Assembly: GCA_966250375.1 (NCBI GenBank)
Contig: CBINHE010000039.1
Coordinates: 1-38,655 of the forward strand
Length of the DNA: 38,655 nt
DNA from: CAMLDH01 sp966250375
Lineage (GTDB): Bacteria > Pseudomonadota > Gammaproteobacteria > Burkholderiales > Burkholderiaceae_D
Reading direction: 5' to 3'
Part shown: positions 17,046 to 25,358 of the stretch, piece by piece
Layout: the number at the start of each line of letters is the position of its first letter
Position numbering within the stretch: position 1 is the stretch's first letter
Program-made: the position numbers and the translations under genes
Notes under the pieces: generated by a model
Databases searched by the model: none
What the model was told of the DNA's origin: nothing
Seen by the model: the letters and a program-made list of their open reading frames with translations, nothing else

Positions 17046-17916
17046 TTTTCACCAAAAAAATTTCGTCCATGCGGCCCCAGCGGAAATCGCGCGTCAATGC
17101 CTTGATACGTCCTTCCATGCGACCAAGATTCACATAGTGGCGAAAGCGGGTTTTCATGCCGATGTTTTGCTGGCGTGGCTGGCCGGGATCCAGTTCCCAC
17201 GGATGGAAATAGAAAATTCCCGGTTGCTTGTCATCGTTATTCACGCGTTGCAGAAACCAACGCGAAACAGCGTACGGGAACAGGCGGAAATAGCCGCCGC
17301 CGCCGGCCGGCAGATTTTTTTGCATGAGGCGCACCGTCGTGATCGGCACTTCCAGCAAGCCATCCTTGCCATTCGGGTAAAAAGCGAAACGCGATGCATC
17401 CGGCATGCCGTAATGGTCATGCGCAATCGGGTAAATGCTGGAACTGTAGCGGTAGCCGGCTTGCAGCAGCGAGTCCAGCGCCCACAGGTTGCGGCTGCCG
17501 ATGGAAAAACTTGGCGCACGATAGCCCAGCACCTTTTGGCCGCCGATATCTTCCAGCAGCGCTTTACTGCGCGTAATGTCATCCAGGAATTCTTCAGCGC
17601 TTTGATCGGAAGCCCGCAGATGCGCGTAACCGTGGCTGGCGAGTTCATGGCCACTGTCGACAATGCGTTTGACCATTGCCGGGTAGCGCTCCGCGATCCA
17701 GCCCAAAGTGAAGAAGGTGCCCTTGACTTGCCCCTCATCCATCAACGCGAGAATGCGATCGATGTTTGCCTCCACACGGCACGACAATGATGGCCAGCTA
17801 TCCCGCGAGATGTGAGGTGCGAATGCCGACACCTGGAAGTAATCTTCGACGTCGCAGGTCATCGCATTGCGTATCGGCAGCAACGCTGCTTGGCCCTTTT
17901 CTGCAAAGGTGTGCAT
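17029..17916 (-). CDS. Polysaccharide deacetylase, XrtA system (NodB + DUF3473)
   Basis: The roughly 295-residue enzyme shows the NodB fold of the DUF3473-containing exosortase A deacetylases (as I recall, TIGR03006). Motif 1 is TCDVEDYFQV (20-29), with the metal-binding SHGYAH at 94-99 and the GYRAPSFS motif at 131-138. The C-terminal part includes GGGGYFRLFPY and the FYFHPWELDP segment. I prefer ATG 17916: a GGAG ribosome site lies 9 nt upstream and the start then falls 5 bp after the epimerase stop. An ATG at 17949 would need a 28-bp overlap. Likely role is N-deacetylation of an EPS sugar, fitting with the UDP-GlcNAc 2-epimerase gene directly upstream. There is no clear signal peptide. Confidence 0.92.
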   Translation of the reverse strand: MHTFAEKGQAALLPIRNAMTCDVEDYFQVSAFAPHISRDSWPSLSCRVEANIDRILALMDEGQVKGTFFTLGWIAERYPAMVKRIVDSGHELASHGYAHLRASDQSAEEFLDDITRSKALLEDIGGQKVLGYRAPSFSIGSRNLWALDSLLQAGYRYSSSIYPIAHDHYGMPDASRFAFYPNGKDGLLEVPITTVRLMQKNLPAGGGGYFRLFPYAVSRWFLQRVNNDDKQPGIFYFHPWELDPGQPRQQNIGMKTRFRHYVNLGRMEGRIKALTRDFRWGRMDEIFLVKNERNY

Positions 17917-17921
17917 GTTTG

Positions 17922-19085
17922 TCAGCTCCGAAAATCGTTGTCCATCCATGCACGAATCGCTTCTGCAATCCGCGTTGACGCCTGACCATCCCAGAATTCC
18001 GGTATGCGTCCTGCCTTGCCGCCGGAACGCATGATTTCGTCAAACGTTTCCAGGATTTTTATCGGGTCTTGGCCGGCGATGGTGTTGGTGCCTTCATCGA
18101 CCGTGATCGGTCTTTCCGTGTTATTCCGGAGCGTGATGCACGGTACGCCGAGCGCCGTGGTTTCTTCCTGGATGCCGCCCGAATCCGTCAACACGACGCG
18201 TGCATCTTTCATGAGGCCCAGCATCTCGAGGTAACCCATCGGCGGCAGTAATAATATTTCTGGCTCGTCCAGCATCTTGCTCAGTCCGAATTTTTCGATC
18301 ATGGCACGGGTGCGCGGATGCATCGGAAAGATCACTGGTACCGTGGAACTGATTTCCAAGGCTGTCTCAAGCAACGTGCGCAAGATGGTGGGATTGTCTA
18401 CATTGGAGGGGCGATGCATGGTCAGGACTGCGTAGCCGTCATGGCCTTTCAAGAAGTCGGCACGGTTGGCATCCTTCACTATTTGCGCGGTCGAGATCGC
18501 GCGATCCAGATTGCGCCGCAAAGTGTCGATCATGACATTGCCGACAAACCGGACTCGGGATCCGTCGATCCCTTCCCGCACCAGATTATCGAGGCCGCTG
18601 CACTCGGTGGTAAACAGGATGTCGGAAATCTGGTCGGTCAAAATCCGGTTGATTTCTTCCGGCATTGTGCGATCAAAACTGCGCAGACCGGCTTCGACAT
18701 GAATCACCGGAATGCCCTTTTTTGTCGCCACCAGTGCGCACGCGAGAGTGGAGTTCACATCGCCCACCACTAACACGGCAGACGGCTGCTTTTCATCCAG
18801 GGCAGGCTCGAAGCGGCGCATCACCTCGGCGGTTTGTTCGGCATGGCTGCCGGAGCCGACTTCCAGATTGACATCCGGCGCGGGGATGCCAAGCGCTTCG
18901 AAATATTGATGGTTCATGGCCACGTCGTAATGCTGGCCGGTGTGAACCAGACACACATCCACTTTGGGCTTGAGAGCGGCCAAGGCTGCCATGATTGGCG
19001 CCATTTTCATGAAGTTCGGGCGTGCGCCTACCACACAAAGAATGCTGCGTGGAGGCTTGGAGTTTGAGCTAGGAGTAGTAGACAT
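17922..19085 (-). CDS. wecB: UDP-N-acetylglucosamine 2-epimerase (non-hydrolysing)
   Basis: This 387-residue cytoplasmic enzyme interconverts UDP-GlcNAc and UDP-ManNAc, supplying ManNAc (or, after oxidation, ManNAcA) to the polymer. Conserved segments are GARPNFMKMAP (20-30), HTGQHYD (48-54), HVEAGLRSFDRTMPEE (129-144, with catalytic Glu131), TMHRPSNVDN (222-231) and LTDSGGIQEE (299-308). Length and motifs match the family fully. The gene follows the XrtA-associated ATPase by 22 bp and ends 5 bp before the deacetylase start. Its presence suggests that a ManNAc-type residue is part of the repeat unit; that is inference. Confidence 0.95.
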   Translation of the reverse strand: MSTTPSSNSKPPRSILCVVGARPNFMKMAPIMAALAALKPKVDVCLVHTGQHYDVAMNHQYFEALGIPAPDVNLEVGSGSHAEQTAEVMRRFEPALDEKQPSAVLVVGDVNSTLACALVATKKGIPVIHVEAGLRSFDRTMPEEINRILTDQISDILFTTECSGLDNLVREGIDGSRVRFVGNVMIDTLRRNLDRAISTAQIVKDANRADFLKGHDGYAVLTMHRPSNVDNPTILRTLLETALEISSTVPVIFPMHPRTRAMIEKFGLSKMLDEPEILLLPPMGYLEMLGLMKDARVVLTDSGGIQEETTALGVPCITLRNNTERPITVDEGTNTIAGQDPIKILETFDEIMRSGGKAGRIPEFWDGQASTRIAEAIRAWMDNDFRS

Positions 19086-19107
19086 AAGCGATTTTCTTGA
19101 AAAATTC

Positions 19108-20097
19108 TTAATTTTTTTGCGAGGATATCATTTTCTTCAGCAAGTCCAGGACAGACACGACCGATCTCTCCATTCTGGAAAGCCGTTCATCCATGATCCC
19201 CAAGCTTAAGTTCCCAATGTTTTCCTGGAGTCCTGCAACCGCATTGCCGGATGCCTCCTGGGTGCTTGTTTCGGCGACGGCGAGCTCGAGCTCTTGCTGG
19301 ATATCGCTGATGACTGCTTTCACTTCTGCGATGCTGAAATGATGCAGCTCTTCGAGGTAGCCCATCAGGAACAGGCGGTCGCAAAACGTATTTATTTGTC
19401 GCGGGATGCCGCCCGTATGATCATGGATAGCGGTGAACGCCTCTTCGCTCAACGACGGATCGCCGTTCCAGCCGGCCGTCTGCAGCCGATGTTCGATATA
19501 AGTCCTGGTTTCGTCGGTATCCATCGGGCCGAGATGATAGGTGGCGATGACCCGTTGGCGCAACTGTTGCATGTCACGACTCGCCAGGGTTTTCCTGAAT
19601 TCCGGTTGGCCCAACAAAAAGGTTTGCAGTAGAGGTCTGTCAGCGGTTTGAAAATTGGATAGCATCCGCAACTCTTCCACTGCACGTGGAGTGAGGTTCT
19701 GTGCTTCATCCACGACCAATAGGACGCGCTTTCCTTGCTGATCACACTGGGACAAGAACTGTTCGATTCGCATAATCAGCGCGGTTTTGCTTGCATCCTC
19801 ATAGGCGAGCCCAAACGCCGCTGCCACCATTCTCAATATGTCGTCGGAATCGAGGTGCGTGTTGACGATTTGCGCCGCCAGAATCTTGTCCGATTCCAGT
19901 CGGCAGAACAGATTGCGCACCAGAGTCGTCTTGCCGGCGCCGACTTCGCCGGTGATGACGATGAAACCTTCGCCTTGCGACAGGCCATATTCCAGATAGG
20001 CCATCGCGCGCTTGTGGCCCTTGCTGCCAAAGAAGAAGTGCGGGTCGGGTCTTAGTTGAAACGGCTTCGCATTGAGCCCGTAAAAGGATTCATACAT
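19108..20097 (-). CDS. XrtA-associated ExeA-like AAA ATPase
   Basis: The 329-residue protein is an ExeA/GspA-type AAA ATPase. The N-terminus MYESFYGLNAKPFQLRPDP is the family's hallmark. Walker A is GEVGAGKTT at 50-58 and Walker B is LLVVDEAQ at 126-133, and the lid region includes GGIPRQINTFCDR. Members linked to XrtA loci (as I recall, TIGR03015) are putative secretion ATPases, but their partner is not established. It starts 14 bp downstream of the outer-membrane beta-barrel gene, a pairing usual in these loci and compatible with a trans-envelope role. The tail beyond about residue 290 is less conserved and partly helical. Confidence 0.92.
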   Translation of the reverse strand: MYESFYGLNAKPFQLRPDPHFFFGSKGHKRAMAYLEYGLSQGEGFIVITGEVGAGKTTLVRNLFCRLESDKILAAQIVNTHLDSDDILRMVAAAFGLAYEDASKTALIMRIEQFLSQCDQQGKRVLLVVDEAQNLTPRAVEELRMLSNFQTADRPLLQTFLLGQPEFRKTLASRDMQQLRQRVIATYHLGPMDTDETRTYIEHRLQTAGWNGDPSLSEEAFTAIHDHTGGIPRQINTFCDRLFLMGYLEELHHFSIAEVKAVISDIQQELELAVAETSTQEASGNAVAGLQENIGNLSLGIMDERLSRMERSVVSVLDLLKKMISSQKN

Positions 20098-20111
20098 TGT
20101 TTCTCGACTCC

Positions 20112-21677
20112 TTAGAATCCCATTGAAAGCGATGCACTGATCGCATTCTCGCGAAAATTGCCGGTGCTTTCCGTCGTTGATTGCTGCTGTCGCCGCAATT
20201 CAATCGTGCCTTTCAGCTTGGGTTGGAACTGCCGTGTGAGGGCCAATCCCACCGTTTTGTTTTTACTCTTTCTGCCAGTGGGTGAGGCATTGATTCTTGA
20301 ATATCCCGCACTCGCATTGACGCTGGTACGCGGCGACATTCGCCAGTTCCATAGCCCGTTGACGCCCAATTGCCTCGTTCTGTCCTCCAACGACAAATTG
20401 CTTGTTCCAAACAGCGCGCTATCCACGGATTGCGCCATTTGGGCGTCGCGTGAAGTATTGAAAACACTTAACAGAAGCGTGTTTTTTGCGCCGTTCAGTG
20501 CGACCGATGCTTGCAAGCTTTTTTGCAGGAAAACACGGTTGGTGATTGTGTTGAAATTCTGTGCAAGAGCCGCGGGAATGCCTGTACTGCGGATGAAGGC
20601 ATCGACTACTTGCTGGCGCCTGATTGGATCAGGTATGTTGGTTATCAACAATTGATTCAAGAAGTCCGACGTGTCGAACGTGGCCGGCACCAGAAATTGC
20701 GACTGTGTAGTGGTGATGTCCTCGTTATAACCGACACCCCACACTGAATGGCGCGCACGATGATTTGCCGAAAGTGAAAAAGTCTTGCCAAAAAACCGGT
20801 GGCCCGCGCTAGTGGTCAAGCTGGTCCGATCGGACGGCTTCCACGAGAAGCCGGCTGCCCAAAAAATGCCCTGCGGCTTGTCGCCGATTGAAATATAGCT
20901 GTTCTTTTCGTAACCCATGCGTGTATTCAGCGTGAATTTTTCCGAAGCCATATAGCGTAGATTGCCGGATGCTGTCGTCAAGTCGATTGAATTGGCATTG
21001 CTGCGATCGATTTTTTGGTCACTGTATTGCAAGCCCCAGCCGAGCGTTCTAAACGCTGTGCCGCTGTCCACGCTGAACAGGATGCGATCCGTCTCGCTAT
21101 CCAGCAACCCGCCTTTGTTTGTATTGACCGATTCACGCGTGTACCGCAACTCGGATGAGGCGGTGCTGCCAAAACGATGACGCAGATACGGGCTGATGCT
21201 ATAGCTTTTGACGTCGGTGCGATTGTCGGTAATGCTAATGTTGTCAACCGCTTGCGGTCCAAAAGCGGAAATGTTTTGCTGGCTGATTGACGCTGTCCCA
21301 TCCAGGAAAAAAAGATTTTTCAGTAATTCCGCATTTGTATTGGCAGTGAGTTGATGCGCGGTCCTGTTCTTGTCTTTCTCACTCGCATATGCAAGATTCT
21401 GCATGACATAACGCAAGTTGAATTTCAAGCCAGGGCCGGTCCCGGTCGCGGAAATGCCTGGCGAGATCTGGGTCACGAAATCACTCTTCTCTGTGCCTTT
21501 CCCCGTCAATCTGACGTTGTCCGTATAGGATTCTTTTACGTCAAGCGTTGGTGCGAATTTCCATTCGGCCGCTTCGGAACGGGACAACAGTATCAGCATT
21601 GCCGCGGCTACTGTGCAAGCGATGGGAATCGGATGGCGCCTCCTGTTCCCTGTCTCATTATTTGTAGTAATAACCAT
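20112..21677 (-). CDS. Outer-membrane beta-barrel protein, XrtA/PEP-CTERM system
   Basis: The product of 521 residues begins with a signal peptide: a basic GNRRRH stretch, a hydrophobic core (IACTVAAAMLILL) and a probable cleavage after SEA before AEWKFAP. The rest alternates polar and hydrophobic residues in amphipathic strands and ends SLSMGF with a terminal Phe, as outer-membrane barrels do. The opening PTLDVKESYTDNVRL fits the TIGR03016 family of XrtA loci. Start ATG 21677 was chosen because it directly precedes the signal peptide; upstream in-frame codons (to 21908) lie within the kinase gene and lack that logic. It overlaps the kinase by 20 bp. It may form an export or secretion channel partner; its function is not established. 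Confidence 0.9.
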   Translation of the reverse strand: MVITTNNETGNRRRHPIPIACTVAAAMLILLSRSEAAEWKFAPTLDVKESYTDNVRLTGKGTEKSDFVTQISPGISATGTGPGLKFNLRYVMQNLAYASEKDKNRTAHQLTANTNAELLKNLFFLDGTASISQQNISAFGPQAVDNISITDNRTDVKSYSISPYLRHRFGSTASSELRYTRESVNTNKGGLLDSETDRILFSVDSGTAFRTLGWGLQYSDQKIDRSNANSIDLTTASGNLRYMASEKFTLNTRMGYEKNSYISIGDKPQGIFWAAGFSWKPSDRTSLTTSAGHRFFGKTFSLSANHRARHSVWGVGYNEDITTTQSQFLVPATFDTSDFLNQLLITNIPDPIRRQQVVDAFIRSTGIPAALAQNFNTITNRVFLQKSLQASVALNGAKNTLLLSVFNTSRDAQMAQSVDSALFGTSNLSLEDRTRQLGVNGLWNWRMSPRTSVNASAGYSRINASPTGRKSKNKTVGLALTRQFQPKLKGTIELRRQQQSTTESTGNFRENAISASLSMGF

Positions 21678-22530
21678 AGTGATTTCCGCCTGAAAATTCC
21701 CTGGCCTTGTTGTAGACCAAATTGATATTTGCGCAGGCTTCGAGCTGGCGGAGTGCACTTTTGACCGCGTGCTGGGTTGTTGTTTCGGCTTCCACGACCA
21801 TGACGATTTGTCCCATTTGAGCCGCCAGTACGCGCGCCTCGGTGGTAAGCAGTAGTGGAGGAGAGTCGAATATGATGATGCGGTCCGGGTAGCGATTGGC
21901 GATGTCATTCAACAGACTACTCATGGTTTGGCTTGCCAGCAGTTCGGTCGCGTGCTTATGACTCGTTCCCGCAGGAAGAATGCTGAGACTGTCGATGTTC
22001 GTCTTGAGCATGACCTCCGACAGATCGCGCTTGTCGCCGAGCAGAATATCCATCAATCCGACTTCCGACTTCAATCCCAGGCAATGCAAAATGGATGGTC
22101 GCGCCACGTCGGCATCGACCAGGAGAACCGTATGGTCTCTTTCCATTGCGATGGAAATCGCCAGATTGATGGCGCAGAAGGTCTTGCCTTCCTTCGGCAG
22201 ACAACTGGTCACCATGATCAAATTGCCGTGGTTGTTCGAGGCGTGCGCGCGATTATTAAACGCGTTGTCGATCAAGGGGCGTTTGATTGCCCGGAATTCT
22301 TCCGCAATTGCGCTTCTGCCCGAATCGGGCGTAAGCATGCCTAATGCTTGTAAATGCGACAGGTCGATGTCAATCTGCCTGGAACTTGGTTTGGGCGAAT
22401 TGAGCGAGGTCTGCTCAACGGCTGCCTTTTGTTTTTGCTCGCCGCTGTTGCCTGCTGCTTTTTCGATTGGCTGGGAGACATCCCCTTTGCGCCGGTCAAG
22501 TCTGCCTACCGCTTTTTCAATAATGCTCAC
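21658..22530 (-). CDS. XrtA-associated tyrosine autokinase (CpsD/CapB-like BY-kinase)
   Basis: The 290-residue protein is a bacterial tyrosine kinase of the Wzc-C/CpsD type. It carries a Walker A variant SCLPKEGKTF near 109-118 and the A' motif LLVDADVARPS near 136-146, with a third motif IIIFDSPPLLL further on. The C-terminus has a tyrosine cluster (YGYYYK), the usual autophosphorylation tail. I take GTG 22530 as start because GGAGG lies 4 nt upstream and the protein then begins with SIIEKAVGRLD, as family members do. The frame is open to an ATG at 22614, but that extension looks non-native. With the Wzz-like protein encoded just upstream it should control polymer length and export by cycles of phosphorylation. 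Confidence 0.92.
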   Translation of the reverse strand: MSIIEKAVGRLDRRKGDVSQPIEKAAGNSGEQKQKAAVEQTSLNSPKPSSRQIDIDLSHLQALGMLTPDSGRSAIAEEFRAIKRPLIDNAFNNRAHASNNHGNLIMVTSCLPKEGKTFCAINLAISIAMERDHTVLLVDADVARPSILHCLGLKSEVGLMDILLGDKRDLSEVMLKTNIDSLSILPAGTSHKHATELLASQTMSSLLNDIANRYPDRIIIFDSPPLLLTTEARVLAAQMGQIVMVVEAETTTQHAVKSALRQLEACANINLVYNKAREFSGGNHYGYYYK

Positions 22531-22641
22531 GCTGCCTCCGAACGGAATCCGTTTCTTGCTGCTTTTTTTGCCAAGGAATTTCCAGTAGTGCCCTGAAAAT
22601 CCCTTGGCGATCAATTCAATTAGTGGTCGGGTAATGCTGCA

Positions 22642-24168
22642 CTAGGGCTTCAGCAATGCCATTGCCATCACCCCGCCATATAGCGTCAGCAGAAAGGTGA
22701 AAGAAAGCCCGAATGCATAGAGACTTTTTTTCCGCCGTTTCTTTTCTTTCTCGGTCCAATTCATTGCGACCGAGCCCAAAATAGGGAGGCCGGTTTCTTC
22801 GCGCAGGTTGTACGTGCTGACGAAAGTGGGGCGGATCTTGCTCATTAAAACCGCGAAGCCTATTCCTGCTCCCAAGGCCGCGGCAAGGACAACCGAAAAC
22901 AAGCGCAACCGATTAGGTCCTGCCGGCTTGACTGGCATTGTCGGCGGATCGATGACTCTGAACGTCATCATTTCCGTTGTGGCGCTCAAGTCGCCGGATA
23001 GCTTTGCGGATTCCCGGCTCGCGACCAGTTTCTCATAGTTCACTTTATCGATCTGGTAGTCGCGATTGAGTTGGGCAAGCTGTTTTTCGACTTCCGGAGC
23101 TGCGATGCTCATATCCTTCAAGCGCGTATTGCGTAAGGCGTATTCGTCAACTCGCGCTCTCAAGGATGCGACCCTGGCTTCGGCCGAAGATAACGCAACT
23201 TTAAGTTGCTGCAGCATCGGGCTGTAGTGCAATCCAGGATCCGTGTTTTTGCGCGTTTTGGCCTCATCTTGCATGCGCGCTTCAAGCTGGGCAATCATGC
23301 GCTTCGTCGAAATAATATCCGGATGCTGCTCTGTATATTGCACCTGTAACGCATCTAGATTTTTATTGAGTGCCTGAATGCGCTCATCGATTTCCGGTGT
23401 GGCGGCAACTGAAGAAGTACGCTCCCCCTTGCCGACTGGTTCGTCGCCATCAATCTGTCTTTTGATGGCATTGCGCGCCTGCTCCGCTTCATGCAGCTCA
23501 AGCCTTGCCTGGCTCAGACTGTCTGACGTTTCTATCAGCTTGGTTCCGTAGTCGCTGCCTTGGCGCGGCAGCAAGCCGATATTTTTCAGCTTGAATTCCT
23601 TGAGCGCATTTTCTGCGGTAGCCAGTTTTTCTTCGTAATTCTTGATCTGGTCATCGATAAATTGGATTGCTTTCGCCGAGTCCTGTTTCTTGTCGCCGAA
23701 ACTGCCTTCGACAAAAATAGTCAGCAAAGCCTGGACTACTTCTTTTACAAGTTTAGGATTTTCGCCGTTATAGGAAATGGTGTAGATGTCGTTTTGAACT
23801 GTTCCGCCGATCTTGATCCGGGACATCAGGTTTTCAATGATCTGCTCACGATCCTTTACCGTTTTCGCCTTGATGTCCAAATCCACCATACGTATAACTC
23901 TTTCCACGTTAGGGCGGCTTAGCAGCGTACGGCTCATGATGGAGACTTGCTGTTCCACGTTGGGAATACTGGTCATTCCCGACAACAGCGGTTTCAAGAT
24001 GCTCTGGGTGTCAACGAAAACGCGCGCAGATGACTGATAATTGTCTTTCATCCTGTACACCGCGGTCCACCCGGAAACGGCGACTACCCAAGCGATTACC
24101 ATGGCATACCAGCGGTATTTCCATATCCCTTTTATCAAGGATAGTAATTGCGTTATCAGTTCCTCCAT
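22642..24168 (-). CDS. Polysaccharide chain-length determinant, XrtA system (Wzz/GumC-like)
   Basis: The 508-residue inner-membrane protein has a first transmembrane segment at about residues 20-37, a large periplasmic region with coiled-coil-prone stretches (about 165-230 and 295-370), a second membrane segment near 425-445 and a third at the C-terminus (about 485-505). The N-terminal Wzz domain segment YQSSARVFVDTQSILKPLL (44-62) is typical. It matches the XrtA-linked chain-length family that I recall as TIGR03007. It would organise polymerisation and couple to the separate kinase encoded next. The ATG at 24168 is preceded by GGAGAG. It is the first gene of the large minus-strand operon, with a good promoter candidate about 85 bp upstream. 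Confidence 0.94.
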   Translation of the reverse strand: MEELITQLLSLIKGIWKYRWYAMVIAWVVAVSGWTAVYRMKDNYQSSARVFVDTQSILKPLLSGMTSIPNVEQQVSIMSRTLLSRPNVERVIRMVDLDIKAKTVKDREQIIENLMSRIKIGGTVQNDIYTISYNGENPKLVKEVVQALLTIFVEGSFGDKKQDSAKAIQFIDDQIKNYEEKLATAENALKEFKLKNIGLLPRQGSDYGTKLIETSDSLSQARLELHEAEQARNAIKRQIDGDEPVGKGERTSSVAATPEIDERIQALNKNLDALQVQYTEQHPDIISTKRMIAQLEARMQDEAKTRKNTDPGLHYSPMLQQLKVALSSAEARVASLRARVDEYALRNTRLKDMSIAAPEVEKQLAQLNRDYQIDKVNYEKLVASRESAKLSGDLSATTEMMTFRVIDPPTMPVKPAGPNRLRLFSVVLAAALGAGIGFAVLMSKIRPTFVSTYNLREETGLPILGSVAMNWTEKEKKRRKKSLYAFGLSFTFLLTLYGGVMAMALLKP

Positions 24169-24253
24169 CTTGTCATGCTCTCCATAGTAGTGACGTCATT
24201 AGCGTTCTCGATAGCAACACTTCATCACCTTTGTCCATCGTTAGGGCGCGATC

Positions 24254-24281
24254 ATTATATATAGGTATTTCGGTCAAGCAA
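24254..24281 (-). promoter_or_regulatory. Candidate sigma-70 promoter for the EPS operon
   Basis: On the minus strand a perfect TATAAT (24259-24254) is preceded, with a 16-bp spacer, by TTGCTT (24281-24276), which shares TTG with the consensus. It lies about 85 bp upstream of the chain-length gene. The area is AT-rich. This is pattern matching only. Confidence 0.45.
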
Positions 24282-24427
24282 AACAGAAGTTAAGTATTTA
24301 TTAATCAATGATTTGAATGCAAAATGCGACTTCTATATTTCGCCATTCTCGAGTGGAGCGAAGGGGAGATATTTGTATTTTTCTGTGGAAATAATTTTCT
24401 CGAAAATATCAAATTTGAGGTTTAATA

Positions 24428-24468
24428 CTTTTGATTTTGCGCAGCAAAATTTTTGTTGCGCGTAAAAG
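24428..24468. promoter_or_regulatory. Inverted repeat, candidate operator
   Basis: The core arms TGCGCAGCAAAA (24438-24449) and TTTTGTTGCGCG (24451-24462) pair at 10 of 12 positions around a single central base. The symmetry continues outward as CTTTT (24428-24432) and AAAAG (24464-24468). It sits between the two divergent promoter candidates and upstream of both, so an operator or activator site is more plausible than a terminator. The binding protein is unknown. Confidence 0.5.
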
Positions 24469-24511
24469 TGGATGAAGAGAAACAATGCCTTCATTGTCGT
24501 CAGTGTTGCGC

Positions 24512-24538
24512 TTGGTTTTCATGGATGCCTGATATAAA
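24512..24538 (+). promoter_or_regulatory. Weak promoter candidate for the export gene
   Basis: TTGGTT (24512-24517) and TATAAA (24533-24538) are separated by 15 bp, shorter than ideal. This would leave a leader of about 125 nt before the GTG at 24670. The call is weak. Confidence 0.25.
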
Positions 24539-24669
24539 ATGACCCGCATTCCAAAAAGGCAACTAAGCCTTGTTCCGGCACTGACAGTACTACTTTGTTT
24601 TCGTATCAATGATTGATGTCGCTTCTTGCGATATTTGCCCGCCTCCCATCACTCCTAGAGGAAATTTAC

Positions 24670-25299
24670 GTGAACTCGCTGTATCGCAATATTCTAAGAT
24701 GGCTCGCTCGTCTTGCTATAACACTCCCGGTTCTCGCGTTGGTCAGTTGCGCGAGCACCACGACTTCGCCCGTTACGGAAGCAAAATCTCCCATGCATGA
24801 TTACCTGATTGGTGCTGGCGACAATGTAAATATCATTGTTTGGCGCAATCCGGAAGTCTCCATGACAGTGCCGGTGCGGCCAGACGGCAAAATCACGACG
24901 CCATTGGTTGAGGATCTGGTGGCGAGCGGCAAGACGTCAACTGAATTGGCGCGCGACATTGAGAAAGCATTGGGGAAGTTTATTCAACAGCCGGTAGTAA
25001 CGGTGATCGTGACCGGGTTTGTCGGCCCGTATGACGAGCAAATCCGCGTGATAGGGCAGGCTGCGAAACCGCAGGCGCTTCCTTACCGGAAAGGCATGTC
25101 ACTGATGGATGTGTTGATTGCGGTGGGCGGCATCACAGAATTTGCATCGGGGAACAAGGCGAGCATTATTCGCAATGTTGGTGGAACGCAGCAGAAGCTG
25201 GCAGTGCGATTGAATGACCTGATCAAGGATGGCGACATATCCGCCAACACGCCTATGCGTCCAGGCGATATTCTGGTGATACCCGAAAGTTTTTTTTGA
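24670..25299 (+). CDS. Polysaccharide export lipoprotein, XrtA system (Wza-like)
   Basis: This 209-residue protein is a short Wza/KpsD-type export lipoprotein. The N-terminus has a signal sequence ending in the lipobox LVSC with Cys27 as the predicted lipidated residue. The polysaccharide export domain follows (DYLIGAGDNVNIIVWRNPE, about 45-63), then an SLBB-like part (RVIGQAAKPQALPYRKGMS, about 137-155), ending RPGDILVIPESFF. I place the start at GTG 24670 because GAGGA lies just upstream and the signal peptide begins there; an upstream ATG at 24613 would add a poorly fitting tail. It would form the periplasmic/outer-membrane part of the export path. It is transcribed away from the main operon, an arrangement that may let it be regulated separately. 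It is the only plus-strand EPS gene here. Confidence 0.93.
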   Translation: MNSLYRNILRWLARLAITLPVLALVSCASTTTSPVTEAKSPMHDYLIGAGDNVNIIVWRNPEVSMTVPVRPDGKITTPLVEDLVASGKTSTELARDIEKALGKFIQQPVVTVIVTGFVGPYDEQIRVIGQAAKPQALPYRKGMSLMDVLIAVGGITEFASGNKASIIRNVGGTQQKLAVRLNDLIKDGDISANTPMRPGDILVIPESFF

Positions 25300-25358
25300 T
25301 CTGACTTTTTGTTAAAACTTACGGACTGCTTACGAACTGGATTCAAGGTCGACAGGAG

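Larger units (their letters stand above)
24169..24669. promoter_or_regulatory. Divergent intergenic region between wzz-like and wza-like genes
   Basis: This 501-bp stretch has no convincing gene and is clearly richer in A+T than its neighbours. It separates the minus-strand EPS operon from the plus-strand export gene. It holds one promoter candidate for each direction (24254-24281 and 24512-24538) and a strong inverted repeat between them (24428-24468). The layout suggests shared control of both transcription units. No clear sigma-54 (-24/-12) element was found, although PrsR-type regulators normally work with RpoN. Confidence 0.6.

Noticed and set aside
24576..24591. Possible sigma-54 promoter (CGGCAC) upstream of the export gene
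   Set aside because: The -24 half is fair but the -12 half lacks the required GC at the right spacing. Other TGGCAC-like sites in the window fail the same test.
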